Positions 1 through 9,589 of a stretch of DNA of 11,527 bases are shown in pieces. Position numbers and translations under genes: made by a program. Below the pieces are notes generated by a model that ran no database searches, was not told the origin of the DNA, and was given only the letters and a program-made list of their open reading frames with translations. Origin of the DNA: Pseudomonadota bacterium (GTDB taxonomy: Bacteria; Pseudomonadota; Gammaproteobacteria; UBA5335); assembly GCA_002862965.1 (NCBI GenBank), contig PKCW01000144.1, positions 1-11,527 on the forward strand, given 5' to 3'. Numbering within the stretch: position 1 is the first letter of the stretch; the number at the start of each line of letters is the position of its first letter.

Positions 1-2
1 CG

Positions 3-1493
3 CTGGCCCGCCCCGGCAGCCTGATCATCTGCAACGGCTACAAGGACCGCGACTACGTCCGCCGCGCGCTCATCGCCCGCCGCCTCGGCCTGCGCGCGGT
101 GATCGTGATCGAAAAGCCCTCCGAGGTGGCGACGGTCATCCGCGAATCCGCCCAGCTCGGCGTCCGGCCGCTGCTCGGCGTGCGCGTCCGGCTGGCCAGT
201 CTCGGCAGCGGCAACTGGCAGAACACGGGCGGCGAAAAGTCGAAATTCGGCCTGTCGGCCGCCCAGGTGCTGGCGTGCATCGGGGAGATCGAGGCCGCCG
301 GCCTGCTCGACTGCGTGCAGTTGCTGCATTTCCACATGGGCTCGCAGATGGCCAATGTGCGCGACATCCGGCGCGGTCTGACCGAGGCGGCACGCTATTT
401 CACCGATCTGCACCGGCTGGGCGCACCGCTGCGCTACGTCGATGTCGGCGGCGGACTGGGCGTCGACTACGAGGGCACGCGCTCGCGCGGCGCCTGTTCG
501 ATGAACTATACGGTGGGCGAATACGCGCAGGTCGTGGTGCACGTCCTGAAGGAAGCCTGCCAGGCGCACGGACTGCCCGAACCCGGCCTGATCACCGAGG
601 CCGGGCGTGCCATGACCGCCCACCACGCCCTGCTCATCACCCAGGTCATCGACAGCGAGGCGCCCCAGGTCGACACCGCAGCGCTTGCGCCACCGGCCAG
701 CGACGCACCGCCGCTGCTGCACGATTTGTGGCACGGCTATGCCCAGCTCGCGGAAGCCTCGCCGGTGGAGCTGTTCCACGAAGCGGTGCACTGGGCCTCC
801 GAAGCCCAGTCGATGTATACCCACGGCCTGCTGGATCTGCGCGAGCGGGCCTACGCGGAACACGTCTACACGGCGCTCTGCCAAGGCTTGCAGGGCCGGC
901 TGGATCCGGCGCGGCGCAGCCATCGCGAAATCCTGGAGCAGCTCGAGGAAAAGCTGGCCGTCAAGTATTTCTGCAATTTTTCGCTGTTTCAGTCGCTGCC
1001 CGATGTGTGGGCGATCGATCAGATCTTCCCGGTGTTGCCGCTGCAGCGGCTGAACGAGGCGCCGACCGTGCGCGGCATCATCGAGGACCTCACCTGCGAC
1101 TCGGACGGCTGCATCCACCAGTACGTCGATCAGGACGGGCTCGCGCCGACCCTGGCCCTGCATGCGGTCGCGCCCCACGAGACCTATCTGCTGGGCTTTT
1201 TCATGATCGGCGCCTACCAAGAAATCCTGGGCGACATGCACAACCTGTTCGGGGACACCGACGCCGTCAACGTGGAACTGGATGGCGCGGGAGGCTTCCG
1301 CCTGGTCGGTCCCGAGCGCGGGGACAGCGCCGATCAACTGCTGAGCTACGTGCATTTCGCGCCCGACCAGCTCGCCATGGCCTACCGCGAGAAAATCGCC
1401 CGCGCCGAACTCGAACCCGCCCAGGCCGAGGCATTCCTGGCCGAGCTGACCGCGGGGCTCTACGGCTCCACCTATCTGCAACGCTGGCCGTGA
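3..1493 (+). CDS. speA: Biosynthetic arginine decarboxylase, 5'-truncated by window edge
   Basis: This enzyme would decarboxylate L-arginine to agmatine with PLP and Mg2+, the first step of the agmatine route to putrescine and spermidine. The reading frame is open from the first complete codon, so the gene starts before the window. 496 residues are visible, against about 658 in E. coli SpeA, so roughly 150-160 N-terminal residues, including the PLP lysine region, are missing. Family-specific blocks are clear: CNGYKDRDYVRRAL at the left edge, HFHMGSQMANVRDI (about 327-368), GGGLGVDYEGTRS (about 447-486), the LTCDSDG block with its conserved cysteine codon at 1095-1097, and FMIGAYQEILGDMHNLFGD near 1200-1256. 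The C-terminus (GLYGSTYLQRWP) is complete, with no frameshift. The stop overlaps the next gene's GTG start. Long internal ATGs such as the one at 99 are not the true start. Confidence in the family is very high. Confidence 0.96.
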   Translation: MARPGSLIICNGYKDRDYVRRALIARRLGLRAVIVIEKPSEVATVIRESAQLGVRPLLGVRVRLASLGSGNWQNTGGEKSKFGLSAAQVLACIGEIEAAGLLDCVQLLHFHMGSQMANVRDIRRGLTEAARYFTDLHRLGAPLRYVDVGGGLGVDYEGTRSRGACSMNYTVGEYAQVVVHVLKEACQAHGLPEPGLITEAGRAMTAHHALLITQVIDSEAPQVDTAALAPPASDAPPLLHDLWHGYAQLAEASPVELFHEAVHWASEAQSMYTHGLLDLRERAYAEHVYTALCQGLQGRLDPARRSHREILEQLEEKLAVKYFCNFSLFQSLPDVWAIDQIFPVLPLQRLNEAPTVRGIIEDLTCDSDGCIHQYVDQDGLAPTLALHAVAPHETYLLGFFMIGAYQEILGDMHNLFGDTDAVNVELDGAGGFRLVGPERGDSADQLLSYVHFAPDQLAMAYREKIARAELEPAQAEAFLAELTAGLYGSTYLQRWP

Positions 1494-2389
1494 AGCCGCG
1501 CGCGGGCGTCATCGGCCTCGGCGCCATGGGCCTGTCCATGGCGCGCAACATGGACCGTGCCGGCCTGCTCGCCGCCGTCTGGAACCGCACGGCGGCCAAG
1601 GCCCAGGCGCTTGCGCAGGAGACCGGCTGCGACATCGCAGCGGATCCGGTCGCTCTCGCCCGCCAATGCGACGTGCTGGTGCTGTGCGTCTCGGCCGACG
1701 CGGACGTGCTGGGCCTGATCGCGGCCCTCGCGCCGGCCCTTGCGCCGGGGCAGATCGTCGTGGACTGCTCCACCGTGGCGCCCGAGACGGCACGCCGCGC
1801 CGCCGAGACGGTACGCGCACAGGGCGCGGATTTCCTCGACTGCCCGGTGTCCGGCGGCGTCGAAGGTGCGCGTCAGGCGACGTTGGTCACCATGGTCGGC
1901 GGCGAGCCGGCCACGCTGGAACGGGCCCGACCGGTGCTGGCGGCCATGACCCGTCAGGTCGTCTGGATGGGGCCGGTCGGCGCAGGACAGGCCACCAAGG
2001 CCGTCAATCAGGTCATGGCGGCCGGGATCGCCGCGGCGGTGACCGAAGCGCTGGCGCTGGGCGCCGCCGCCGGCCTGCCGCTGGAACGGGTGATCGAAGT
2101 GGTCGGCGGCGGCGCGGCCGGCAACTGGTTCCTCGAACGGCGTGGCCCGACCATGATCCGGAACGACTTCCCGGCGGGCTTCAAGCTGGCGTTGCACGAA
2201 AAGGATCTCGCCATCTGCGAGCAGCTCGCGCTACAGTGCCAGGGCCGTCTCCCGCTGGTGGAGGCGGTGCGGGCCGACTACCAGACGCTGATGGCGGCCG
2301 GCTTCGGCGACGAGGACATCTCGGCGCTCTATCGGCGCAAATGCGCGCTCTTCGGCCCGCAGACAGAACAGGAGTGCCATGGCGAGTGA
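1490..2389 (+). CDS. NAD(P)-dependent beta-hydroxyacid dehydrogenase (3-hydroxyisobutyrate dehydrogenase / glyoxylate-succinic semialdehyde reductase family)
   Basis: This is a cytosolic oxidoreductase of 299 residues, the normal length for the beta-hydroxyacid dehydrogenase family. The chosen start is GTG at 1490, overlapping the speA stop (GTGA). It places the Rossmann motif GLGAMG at residues 9-14, as expected, whereas the frame upstream is only open by chance inside speA. Residues 31-34 (WNRT) end the second beta strand, and Arg33 suggests NADP(H) preference, as in plant glyoxylate reductase 1 (inference). DCPVSGG (118-124 region) is the substrate-binding block. GAGQATKAVNQ carries the catalytic lysine, Lys170, with Asn173, and KDL is at 238-240. 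The substrate cannot be decided: 3-hydroxyisobutyrate, tartronate semialdehyde, glyoxylate and succinic semialdehyde are all possible. Context between speA and a lipid transporter does not resolve it; succinic semialdehyde from putrescine breakdown would be a link, but that is speculative. Confidence 0.9.
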   Translation: MKPRAGVIGLGAMGLSMARNMDRAGLLAAVWNRTAAKAQALAQETGCDIAADPVALARQCDVLVLCVSADADVLGLIAALAPALAPGQIVVDCSTVAPETARRAAETVRAQGADFLDCPVSGGVEGARQATLVTMVGGEPATLERARPVLAAMTRQVVWMGPVGAGQATKAVNQVMAAGIAAAVTEALALGAAAGLPLERVIEVVGGGAAGNWFLERRGPTMIRNDFPAGFKLALHEKDLAICEQLALQCQGRLPLVEAVRADYQTLMAAGFGDEDISALYRRKCALFGPQTEQECHGE

Positions 2390-3500
2390 AGCCCCGGGCC
2401 TGACGCTCGATCAGGACGGCAAGTCCCCGCGCATCCGCTTGACGGGGCAGTGGGTGCTGCGTCATCTGTCCGGATCCATCAACAAGCTGCGACGGCAACT
2501 CGCGCGTTGCAAGAGCGATCCGCAGACGATCTGGGACCTCGAGTCCATCGATGGCCTCGACAGCACCGGCGCCCTCTTGCTCTGGCGACATTGGGGTCGC
2601 CGCCGTCCTGCGCAACTCCGGCTGCGTACCGAATATGAACCGCTGTTCCAGCGGCTGGAACAGATGCCCGCGCCAGCCCCCGCCTTGAAGCGCAAGCCGC
2701 TCGAATGGGTCGCGCGCCTCGGCGCGGCGATGCTCTCGGCAGCAACCCATTTGCGGGAACTGGTCGCCCTGCTCGGCCAGTTGACGCTCGACATCCTGAG
2801 CTTCCCGGCCCGGCCGGATCGCATCCCCTGGCGCGAAATCTCCGCCAACATCTACAAGTCCGGCGGGCGGGCCCTGCTCATCACCGGTCTCGTGGGGCTG
2901 CTGATCGGCATCGTCATGAGCTATCTCTCTGCCCTGCAACTGCGGCTCCTGGGCGGCGAGCGCTTCATCGTCAACCTGATGGGACTGTCGGTGACGCGCG
3001 AGCTGGGCCCGCTGCTCGCGGCCATCCTCATCGCCGGCCGGTCGGGCTCGTCCATCACGGCCGAGCTCGGCGTGATGCGCCTGACCCAGGAACTCGATGC
3101 GCTGGCGACGATGGGCATCTCGCCCTTCAAGCGCGTGCTGCTGCCCAAGGTGCTCGCGCTCGCCATCACCATGCCCTTGCTGGCGTTCTGGACCATGGCG
3201 GCGGCCATCTTCGGCGGCATGCTGGTGGCCCAGAGCGAACTCAACATCACCTTCGGGCAGTTTCTGAGCGACCTGCCCGGGGCGATCCCCATCGTCACCT
3301 ACTGGATCGCCCTCGCCAAATCGATCGCCTTCGGCGTCGTCATCGGGCTGGTGTCCTGTCATTTCGGCTTGCGCATCAAGCCCAACACCGAGAGTCTGGG
3401 CTACGAGACCACCAACGCCGTGGTCACCGCGATCACGCTGGTGATCCTGACCGATGCCATTTTCGCCGTCGGCCTGCGCGACATCGGGTGGCAGGAATGA
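2379..3500 (+). CDS. MlaE-family lipid ABC transporter permease with fused N-terminal STAS domain
   Basis: This is the inner-membrane permease of an MCE/Mla-type phospholipid transporter, 373 residues. Residues about 1-95 form a STAS domain like the separate MlaB subunit, with the typical motif LDSTGALLL at 60-68 (Ser62/Thr63 at the position often conserved in anti-sigma-antagonist folds). After a charged linker (about 96-115), residues about 120-373 are the MlaE/YrbE permease. It has hydrophobic segments near 164-188, 205-222, 255-283, 305-328 and 345-366, and the family signature RELGPLLAAILIAGRSGSS (207-225) followed by TAELGVMRLTQELDAL. E. coli MlaE alone is about 260 residues, so the extra length is the STAS fusion. 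The ATG follows AGGAG (2370-2374) and overlaps the previous gene by 11 bases; its stop overlaps the ATPase start (ATGA). Family assignment is firm; lipid as substrate follows from family knowledge. Confidence 0.93.
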   Translation: MASEAPGLTLDQDGKSPRIRLTGQWVLRHLSGSINKLRRQLARCKSDPQTIWDLESIDGLDSTGALLLWRHWGRRRPAQLRLRTEYEPLFQRLEQMPAPAPALKRKPLEWVARLGAAMLSAATHLRELVALLGQLTLDILSFPARPDRIPWREISANIYKSGGRALLITGLVGLLIGIVMSYLSALQLRLLGGERFIVNLMGLSVTRELGPLLAAILIAGRSGSSITAELGVMRLTQELDALATMGISPFKRVLLPKVLALAITMPLLAFWTMAAAIFGGMLVAQSELNITFGQFLSDLPGAIPIVTYWIALAKSIAFGVVIGLVSCHFGLRIKPNTESLGYETTNAVVTAITLVILTDAIFAVGLRDIGWQE

Positions 3501-4276
3501 GCCCTCCGTCGCCGACCGTCATCGAAATGCGCGGCATCGTGACCCGCTTCGGCGCCCAGGTGGTGCACGATGGCATCGATCTCAGCGTCCAACGAGGCGA
3601 AGTGCTGGGGCTGGTCGGTGGATCGGGCTCGGGGAAAACGACGCTGCTGCGCGAGATGATCGGATTGCAAAACCCCAGCGCGGGGGAGGTCCACGCCTTT
3701 GGCGAGGCGGTGTTCGCGGCGCGCCGGACGCACCAGACCAAGGCACTGCGCCAGCGCTGGGGCGTCCTGTTCCAGCATGGCGCGCTGTTCACGGCGCTGT
3801 CGGTGACCGACAATATCGCCCTGCCGCTCAGGGAATTGCGCGCACTCGACGAGCCTCTGATCCAGGAACTGGTCCGGCTCAAGCTCGCCATGGTGGGCCT
3901 GAAGCCCGAGGATGGCCGGCGCCATCCGGCCGAGTTGTCGGGCGGCATGATCAAGCGCGTGGGACTGGCGCGCGCGCTGGCGCTGGACGCCGAGTTGCTG
4001 CTGCTCGACGAGCCGACCTCGGGGCTCGATCCGGTGGCCAGCGAACAGTTCGTCGATCTCATCGCCGAATTGCGCAGCACGCTGGGGCTTACCGTCGCGC
4101 TGGTCACGCATGACCTCGACACCCTCGTCGACCTGTGCGACCGCATCGCCGTACTGGCCGATCGCAAACTGATCGTGATCGGCACGCTGGATGAGGTCAT
4201 CGCCTGCGACCATCCCTTCATCCAGTCCTACTTTCGCGGCCACCGCGGCGGCCGTCTTCTTTCCAAAAGGCAGTGA
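3497..4276 (+). CDS. MlaF-family lipid ABC transporter ATP-binding protein
   Basis: This cytosolic ATPase subunit powers the permease encoded just upstream (259 residues, normal for MlaF-type ATPases). All nucleotide-binding motifs are intact: Walker A GGSGSGKTT at 41-49 (Lys47), Q-loop glutamine Gln93 in LFQHGALF, signature LSGGM at 147-151, Walker B LLLLDEP ending in Asp171-Glu172, D-loop SGLDP, and H-loop His205 in VTHD. The FQHGALF block and the LSGGM signature (rather than LSGGQ) are typical of the MlaF/MCE group. The start ATG overlaps the permease stop by four bases, indicating translational coupling. The family and its pairing with the STAS-permease are secure. In E. coli, MlaB regulates MlaF by binding it; here the fused STAS domain would do this in cis (inference). 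Confidence 0.95.
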   Translation: MSPPSPTVIEMRGIVTRFGAQVVHDGIDLSVQRGEVLGLVGGSGSGKTTLLREMIGLQNPSAGEVHAFGEAVFAARRTHQTKALRQRWGVLFQHGALFTALSVTDNIALPLRELRALDEPLIQELVRLKLAMVGLKPEDGRRHPAELSGGMIKRVGLARALALDAELLLLDEPTSGLDPVASEQFVDLIAELRSTLGLTVALVTHDLDTLVDLCDRIAVLADRKLIVIGTLDEVIACDHPFIQSYFRGHRGGRLLSKRQ

Positions 4277-4282
4277 CACGCG

Positions 4283-5203
4283 ATGGAAAATCGTTCCTAT
4301 GCCCTGCTGACCGGCCTGTTCGTGATCGGCCTGGGGCTGGCTGCCGCGCTGGCGTCCCTGTGGCTGAATGATGCCCGCCAGGCGCGCACGCCCTACCTGA
4401 TCACGACGCAAGGCGCCATCTCCGGCCTCGTCCCTTACTCCACGGTTCGCTACCGCGGGGTCGAAATCGGTCAGGTCACCGAGGTGGAATTTGCCAAGGA
4501 TGGCAGCCGGGACATCCACATCCGCATCGAAATCCAGCCGGACATCCCCATCACGGTGAACACCTACGCGACGCTGCGCTATATGGGCATCACGGGTCTG
4601 GCACAGGTGGAACTGGCCGATGACGGCCCTCCGGACGCCGCGCGGCTCGACACGCGTCCCGACGAGCTGGCCCGCATTCCGATGCGTCCCTCCCTGTTCG
4701 AATCGCTGGGCGATGCCGGGCAGGCCATGCTGAAGCAGTTTCAGGATCTGATGGGCCAGATGAAAGAAGCCTTGGGCCCGCAGAATCAGGAGAACCTGCG
4801 TCAGATCATGGGCAATGTCGAGGTGACGACACGCAAGGTCGCCGAGTTTACCCAGCGTCTGGAGCCGCTCATCCAAGCGCTGCCGAAGATGGGCGAAGAC
4901 GGCGGCAAGACCATGGCGCGCGTCGAACAGATCGCGAAGGAACTCGAGGTCACCATCACCCAGGTGCGTCAGGCCACCGCGCAGCTCAATACGCTGGGCA
5001 ATCTCGCCGAGAGCGCGGGACAGACCTTCCTGGTCGAAACATTGCCGTCGACCCAAGCCACCTTGCGCGAGATCGAATCTGCCGCGCGCAATCTGGAACG
5101 CCTGAGCGACGAACTGCGGCGCGATCCGTCCAGCATCCTCTACGGCCGCAATCGCGGCGCCCCCAACGAATCCCCCGACCGCCAAGGGAACCGTTCCCCA
5201 TGA
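4283..5203 (+). CDS. MCE (MlaD)-domain protein, membrane-anchored substrate-binding subunit with long helical C-terminus
   Basis: This is the periplasmic lipid-binding subunit of the transporter. The 306 residues comprise a short cytosolic N-terminus, one transmembrane anchor (about 7-28), an MCE domain (about 38-115) with the conserved VRYRGVEIGQV at 55-65 and LRYMGITGLAQVEL at 98-111, then about 150 residues (135-285) of mostly helical, Gln/Glu/Leu-rich sequence with heptad-like spacing, and a polar tail. E. coli MlaD is about 183 residues, so the C-terminal extension is substantial. In MCE proteins such tails build helical needles or tunnels across the periplasm, so a hexameric conduit is plausible here (inference). 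It starts 7 nt after the ATPase stop, and its stop overlaps the lipoprotein start (ATGA), so all are co-translated. Confidence 0.92.
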   Translation: MENRSYALLTGLFVIGLGLAAALASLWLNDARQARTPYLITTQGAISGLVPYSTVRYRGVEIGQVTEVEFAKDGSRDIHIRIEIQPDIPITVNTYATLRYMGITGLAQVELADDGPPDAARLDTRPDELARIPMRPSLFESLGDAGQAMLKQFQDLMGQMKEALGPQNQENLRQIMGNVEVTTRKVAEFTQRLEPLIQALPKMGEDGGKTMARVEQIAKELEVTITQVRQATAQLNTLGNLAESAGQTFLVETLPSTQATLREIESAARNLERLSDELRRDPSSILYGRNRGAPNESPDRQGNRSP

Positions 5204-5877
5204 GTGCCCGGCCCCTCGCCCTGATCCCGATCCTGTTGCTGACCGCGCTGCTCGGCGGTTGCGCCGACCTGCTGCCCAATCGGCGACCACCGCCGCCGAC
5301 CCCGCACGATCTGGGGTGGCTGCCGCCCCCGCGGCCGATGGTGCTCGGCGAGATTCCGGTGCTGGCGGTCGAAGCGCCACCCTGGCTCAACGATCCGGCC
5401 GTGCGCTATCGACGTTCGGGGGCAGGGACGACGGCCCTGCAGGCCTATACCGACGACTACTGGGTCGCCTCGCCCCGTGAACTCGTGCTCGACCGCATGC
5501 AGCAGGCGCTCCTGACCAGTTCGCCGACCGGCCCCGCGGCCGGCAACCCTCGTTACCGCCTGGAAGTGCGGCTGTTGCGCTTCGAACAGGAACAGGGCGC
5601 GGCCAAATCCGAGGCGGTGGTCGCGCTACAGGCCGTTCTGAAGGAACCCCGCTCCCGGCGGCAATTCATCGCGCCCGCCATCGAAGCACGCGTGACAACC
5701 GGCGCCGGTCCCGAAGCCGCCGTTCGCGGGCTGGGCGAGGCGACCGACGAAGCCATTCGCCAACTCCTGACCTGGATCGCGCAGACCCAGCACGGGAACC
5801 CGCCCGCCACCGAAACCGGGGCAGACCTTCCGGCGACCGGGCCGCGGCTGCTGCCCGGCTTCGGCGCCCAACCCTGA
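5200..5877 (+). CDS. ABC-type transport auxiliary lipoprotein (PqiC-like)
   Basis: This is a probable outer-membrane lipoprotein of 225 residues that partners the MCE transporter. A signal peptide (MSARPLALIPILLLTALLGG) ends in a lipobox, with LGGC at 18-21 and Cys21 as the lipidated residue. Ala22 follows it, not Asp, so Lol sorting to the outer membrane is expected. A proline-rich stretch (about 25-47) precedes the folded domain, which has the pattern of the ABC-transporter auxiliary family: a strand region near VLAVEAPPWL, a YTDDYWVASPRELVLDRMQQAL block (about 81-103), and a strand-rich middle with RYRLEVRLLRFEQEQ. The assignment rests on this pattern, the lipobox and the position after an MCE gene, as with pqiC after pqiB. 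The C-terminal 30 residues look disordered. The start overlaps the MCE gene stop by four bases. Confidence 0.82.
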   Translation: MSARPLALIPILLLTALLGGCADLLPNRRPPPPTPHDLGWLPPPRPMVLGEIPVLAVEAPPWLNDPAVRYRRSGAGTTALQAYTDDYWVASPRELVLDRMQQALLTSSPTGPAAGNPRYRLEVRLLRFEQEQGAAKSEAVVALQAVLKEPRSRRQFIAPAIEARVTTGAGPEAAVRGLGEATDEAIRQLLTWIAQTQHGNPPATETGADLPATGPRLLPGFGAQP

Positions 5878-5893
5878 CGGAAGGAGACGAACG

Positions 5894-6568
5894 ATGGGCA
5901 GCTTCATGACCTACCCACGCCCCGACGGCGGCACGGCAAGAGGCTATCTGGCCAAGGCGTCGGTCGCCGATGCCCCGGGAATCGTGGTCATCCAGGAATG
6001 GTGGGGATTGCAAGGACAGATCACCGGGTTGTGCGATCGGCTGGCCCGTTCCGGCTATGACGCCTTGGCGCCCGACCTGTTTCACGGGACCGTGGTGCCC
6101 TACCACGATGCCGCTCAGGCCGCCAAGGCAATGAACAGCCTCGATTTCCTTGCCGCCACGGATCAGGACGTCCGCGGCGCGGCGCAGTTCTTTGCCGCTC
6201 AGGGCAAGAAGGTGGGGCTGACCGGCTTTTGCATGGGCGGCGCCATCACGCTGCTGGGCGCGGTGCGCATCCCGGAAGTGGCTGCTGCGGTGATCTTCTA
6301 CGGACTGCCGCCTGCGAACGTGGCCAATCCCGCCGACGTGCGGGTGCCCCTGCAGGCCCACTTCGCGAATCAGGACGGCTGGTGCACGCCGGCCGCCGTG
6401 GACGCCTTTGAGGCCGCCCTCACGGCCGCGGGTCGATCCTGCGAACTCTATCGCTATGATGCCGACCACGCCTTCGTGAACCAGCAGCGCCCGGAAGTCT
6501 ATGATGCCACAGCGGCCGATCTCGCCTGGGAGCGCAGCCTGGCGTTCTGGCAGCGCCACCTGGCTTGA
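5894..6568 (+). CDS. Dienelactone hydrolase family protein
   Basis: This is a cytosolic alpha/beta hydrolase of 224 residues, the usual size for the dienelactone hydrolase (carboxymethylenebutenolidase) family. The Cys-Asp-His triad is visible: Cys113 in the nucleophile elbow GFCMGG (111-116), Asp161 in ANQDGW, and His192 in DADHAF. The conserved glutamate Glu35 lies in IQEWWGL, which in the family helps activate the cysteine. No signal peptide is seen. The start is well supported by AAGGAG at 5881-5886, seven bases before ATG. It lies 16 nt after the lipoprotein gene, so it may share the transcript, but no transporter link is known. The true substrate is unknown: many members are not in chloroaromatic degradation, and no ortho-cleavage genes are nearby. 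It is followed by a hairpin at the convergent junction. Confidence 0.92.
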   Translation: MGSFMTYPRPDGGTARGYLAKASVADAPGIVVIQEWWGLQGQITGLCDRLARSGYDALAPDLFHGTVVPYHDAAQAAKAMNSLDFLAATDQDVRGAAQFFAAQGKKVGLTGFCMGGAITLLGAVRIPEVAAAVIFYGLPPANVANPADVRVPLQAHFANQDGWCTPAAVDAFEAALTAAGRSCELYRYDADHAFVNQQRPEVYDATAADLAWERSLAFWQRHLA

Positions 6569-6573
6569 GGCCA

Positions 6574-6602
6574 GCGGCCGTCACGACCGGCGCGACGGCC
6601 GC
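6574..6602 (+). terminator. GC-rich hairpin between convergent genes, possible terminator
   Basis: A perfect 9-bp inverted repeat (GCGGCCGTC at 6574-6582, GACGGCCGC at 6594-6602) with an 11-nt loop begins 6 bases after the dienelactone hydrolase stop. It is followed by AGCGCTTTC, so only three Ts appear downstream and the uridine tract is weak. It may end transcription from the left, or act from both sides at this convergent junction. The repeat is seen directly; the terminator role is inference. Confidence 0.4.
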
Positions 6603-6629
6603 AGCGCTTTCAACGGATCCGATCCCCGC

Positions 6630-6905
6630 TCACAGCGCGCAGTAGGCGCCCCGCGGACAGCCGTCGAACACCCTGCCGAGAAAACGCGCCTGCTGCCCGA
6701 TCAGCGTGGCGGCCACGGGGTGACCTGCATCGGAAAGGTCTTGGGAAAGCATGTCGAGCCGGTCGACGAAGGGCGGCAGATCGTAGACCAGGGTCCCGGC
6801 CTGCCCGGACACCGCGCGCAGTTCGTGATCCGCCAATGGCCTCAGTGCGGCCTGCGCGGGCAGGGCCAGCGTCATCGCCATCATGGCCAGCGTCATGTGT
6901 CGCAT
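6630..6905 (-). CDS. Small secreted protein with VSGQAG motif, function unknown
   Basis: I do not recognise a named family with certainty. The protein has 91 residues: a Sec signal peptide (MRHMTLAMMAMTLALPAQA, likely cleaved after Ala19), then LRPLADHELRAVSGQAG (21-37), then an amphipathic helical middle and a C-terminus with Cys83 and Cys89 that could pair. The pattern Leu-x2-Leu-x-Asp-x-Glu-Leu-x2-Val-Ser-Gly-Gln-Ala-Gly just after a signal peptide resembles the mature N-terminus of some proteobacterial surface or pilus-associated proteins, as I recall them. The start at 6905 is chosen because GAGGAAG lies 5 bases upstream and the signal peptide begins there; an ATG at 6938 in frame would add a charged 11-residue extension. 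Third codon positions are GC-rich as in neighbours, supporting real coding. It lies 70 nt after glgP on the same strand. A TTGACG at 6962-6967 (minus) could be a -35 box, but no good -10 follows. Confidence 0.68.
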   Translation of the reverse strand: MRHMTLAMMAMTLALPAQAALRPLADHELRAVSGQAGTLVYDLPPFVDRLDMLSQDLSDAGHPVAATLIGQQARFLGRVFDGCPRGAYCAL

Positions 6906-6910
6906 GGGAA

Positions 6911-6917
6911 CTTCCTC
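6911..6917 (-). promoter_or_regulatory. Ribosome binding site deciding the start of the small secreted protein
   Basis: On the minus strand GAGGAAG is followed by five bases (TTCCC) and ATG at 6905. This favours the 91-residue form over the longer frame from 6938, in which this site would be inside the coding sequence. Confidence 0.65.
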
Positions 6918-6975
6918 GTCTGCTCCATCGGCGTTCAAAGATCGCCAAAGGATCCGCGTCCCGTCAAGCGCGGAA

Positions 6976-9501
<2,526 letters not shown>

Positions 9502-9506
9502 GCTCA

Positions 9507-9511
9507 CTCCA
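9507..9511 (-). promoter_or_regulatory. Ribosome binding site deciding the glgP start
   Basis: TGGAG on the minus strand lies 5 bases before ATG at 9501. The alternative GTG at 9507 begins inside this site, so the ATG is the better start. Confidence 0.6.
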
Positions 9512-9572
9512 GAAGGTCTTGCGTGAGGTCACGCCGAGGCTACAGGGAGACTCGTTGCAATTCTGGTGCCGC

Positions 9573-9589
9573 CGCACTAAGGAAGTGCG
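9573..9589 (-). promoter_or_regulatory. Short perfect inverted repeat in the glgP leader
   Basis: CGCACT and AGTGCG (9573-9578 and 9584-9589) form a perfect 6-bp inverted repeat around a 5-nt centre, about 72 bases upstream of the glgP start. It could be an operator half-site pair or a leader hairpin. The repeat is seen directly; a regulatory role is only a guess. The rest of 9502-9630 shows no convincing -35/-10 pair. Confidence 0.25.

Noticed and set aside
275..1489. Upstream extension of the reductase frame inside speA, giving a 704-residue product
   Set aside because: The extension is a +1/+2 shadow of speA. The real protein starts at GTG 1490, just before the Rossmann motif.
2181..3362. 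393-codon minus-strand frame opposite the reductase end and the permease
   Set aside because: It is antisense to conserved genes; the product is rich in Gly, Asp, Gln and Arg with no recognisable fold.
3401..5380. 659-codon open frame on the minus strand opposite the transporter genes
   Set aside because: It lies antisense to four genes with full domain motifs. Its translation is Arg/His/Gln/Asp-rich without recognisable domains, as expected from a GC-rich shadow frame.
6938..6967. Possible promoter for the small secreted protein (TTGACG with GATCTT 18 bases later, minus strand)
   Set aside because: The -35 match is good, but the -10 matches the consensus at only three of six positions, which is expected by chance.
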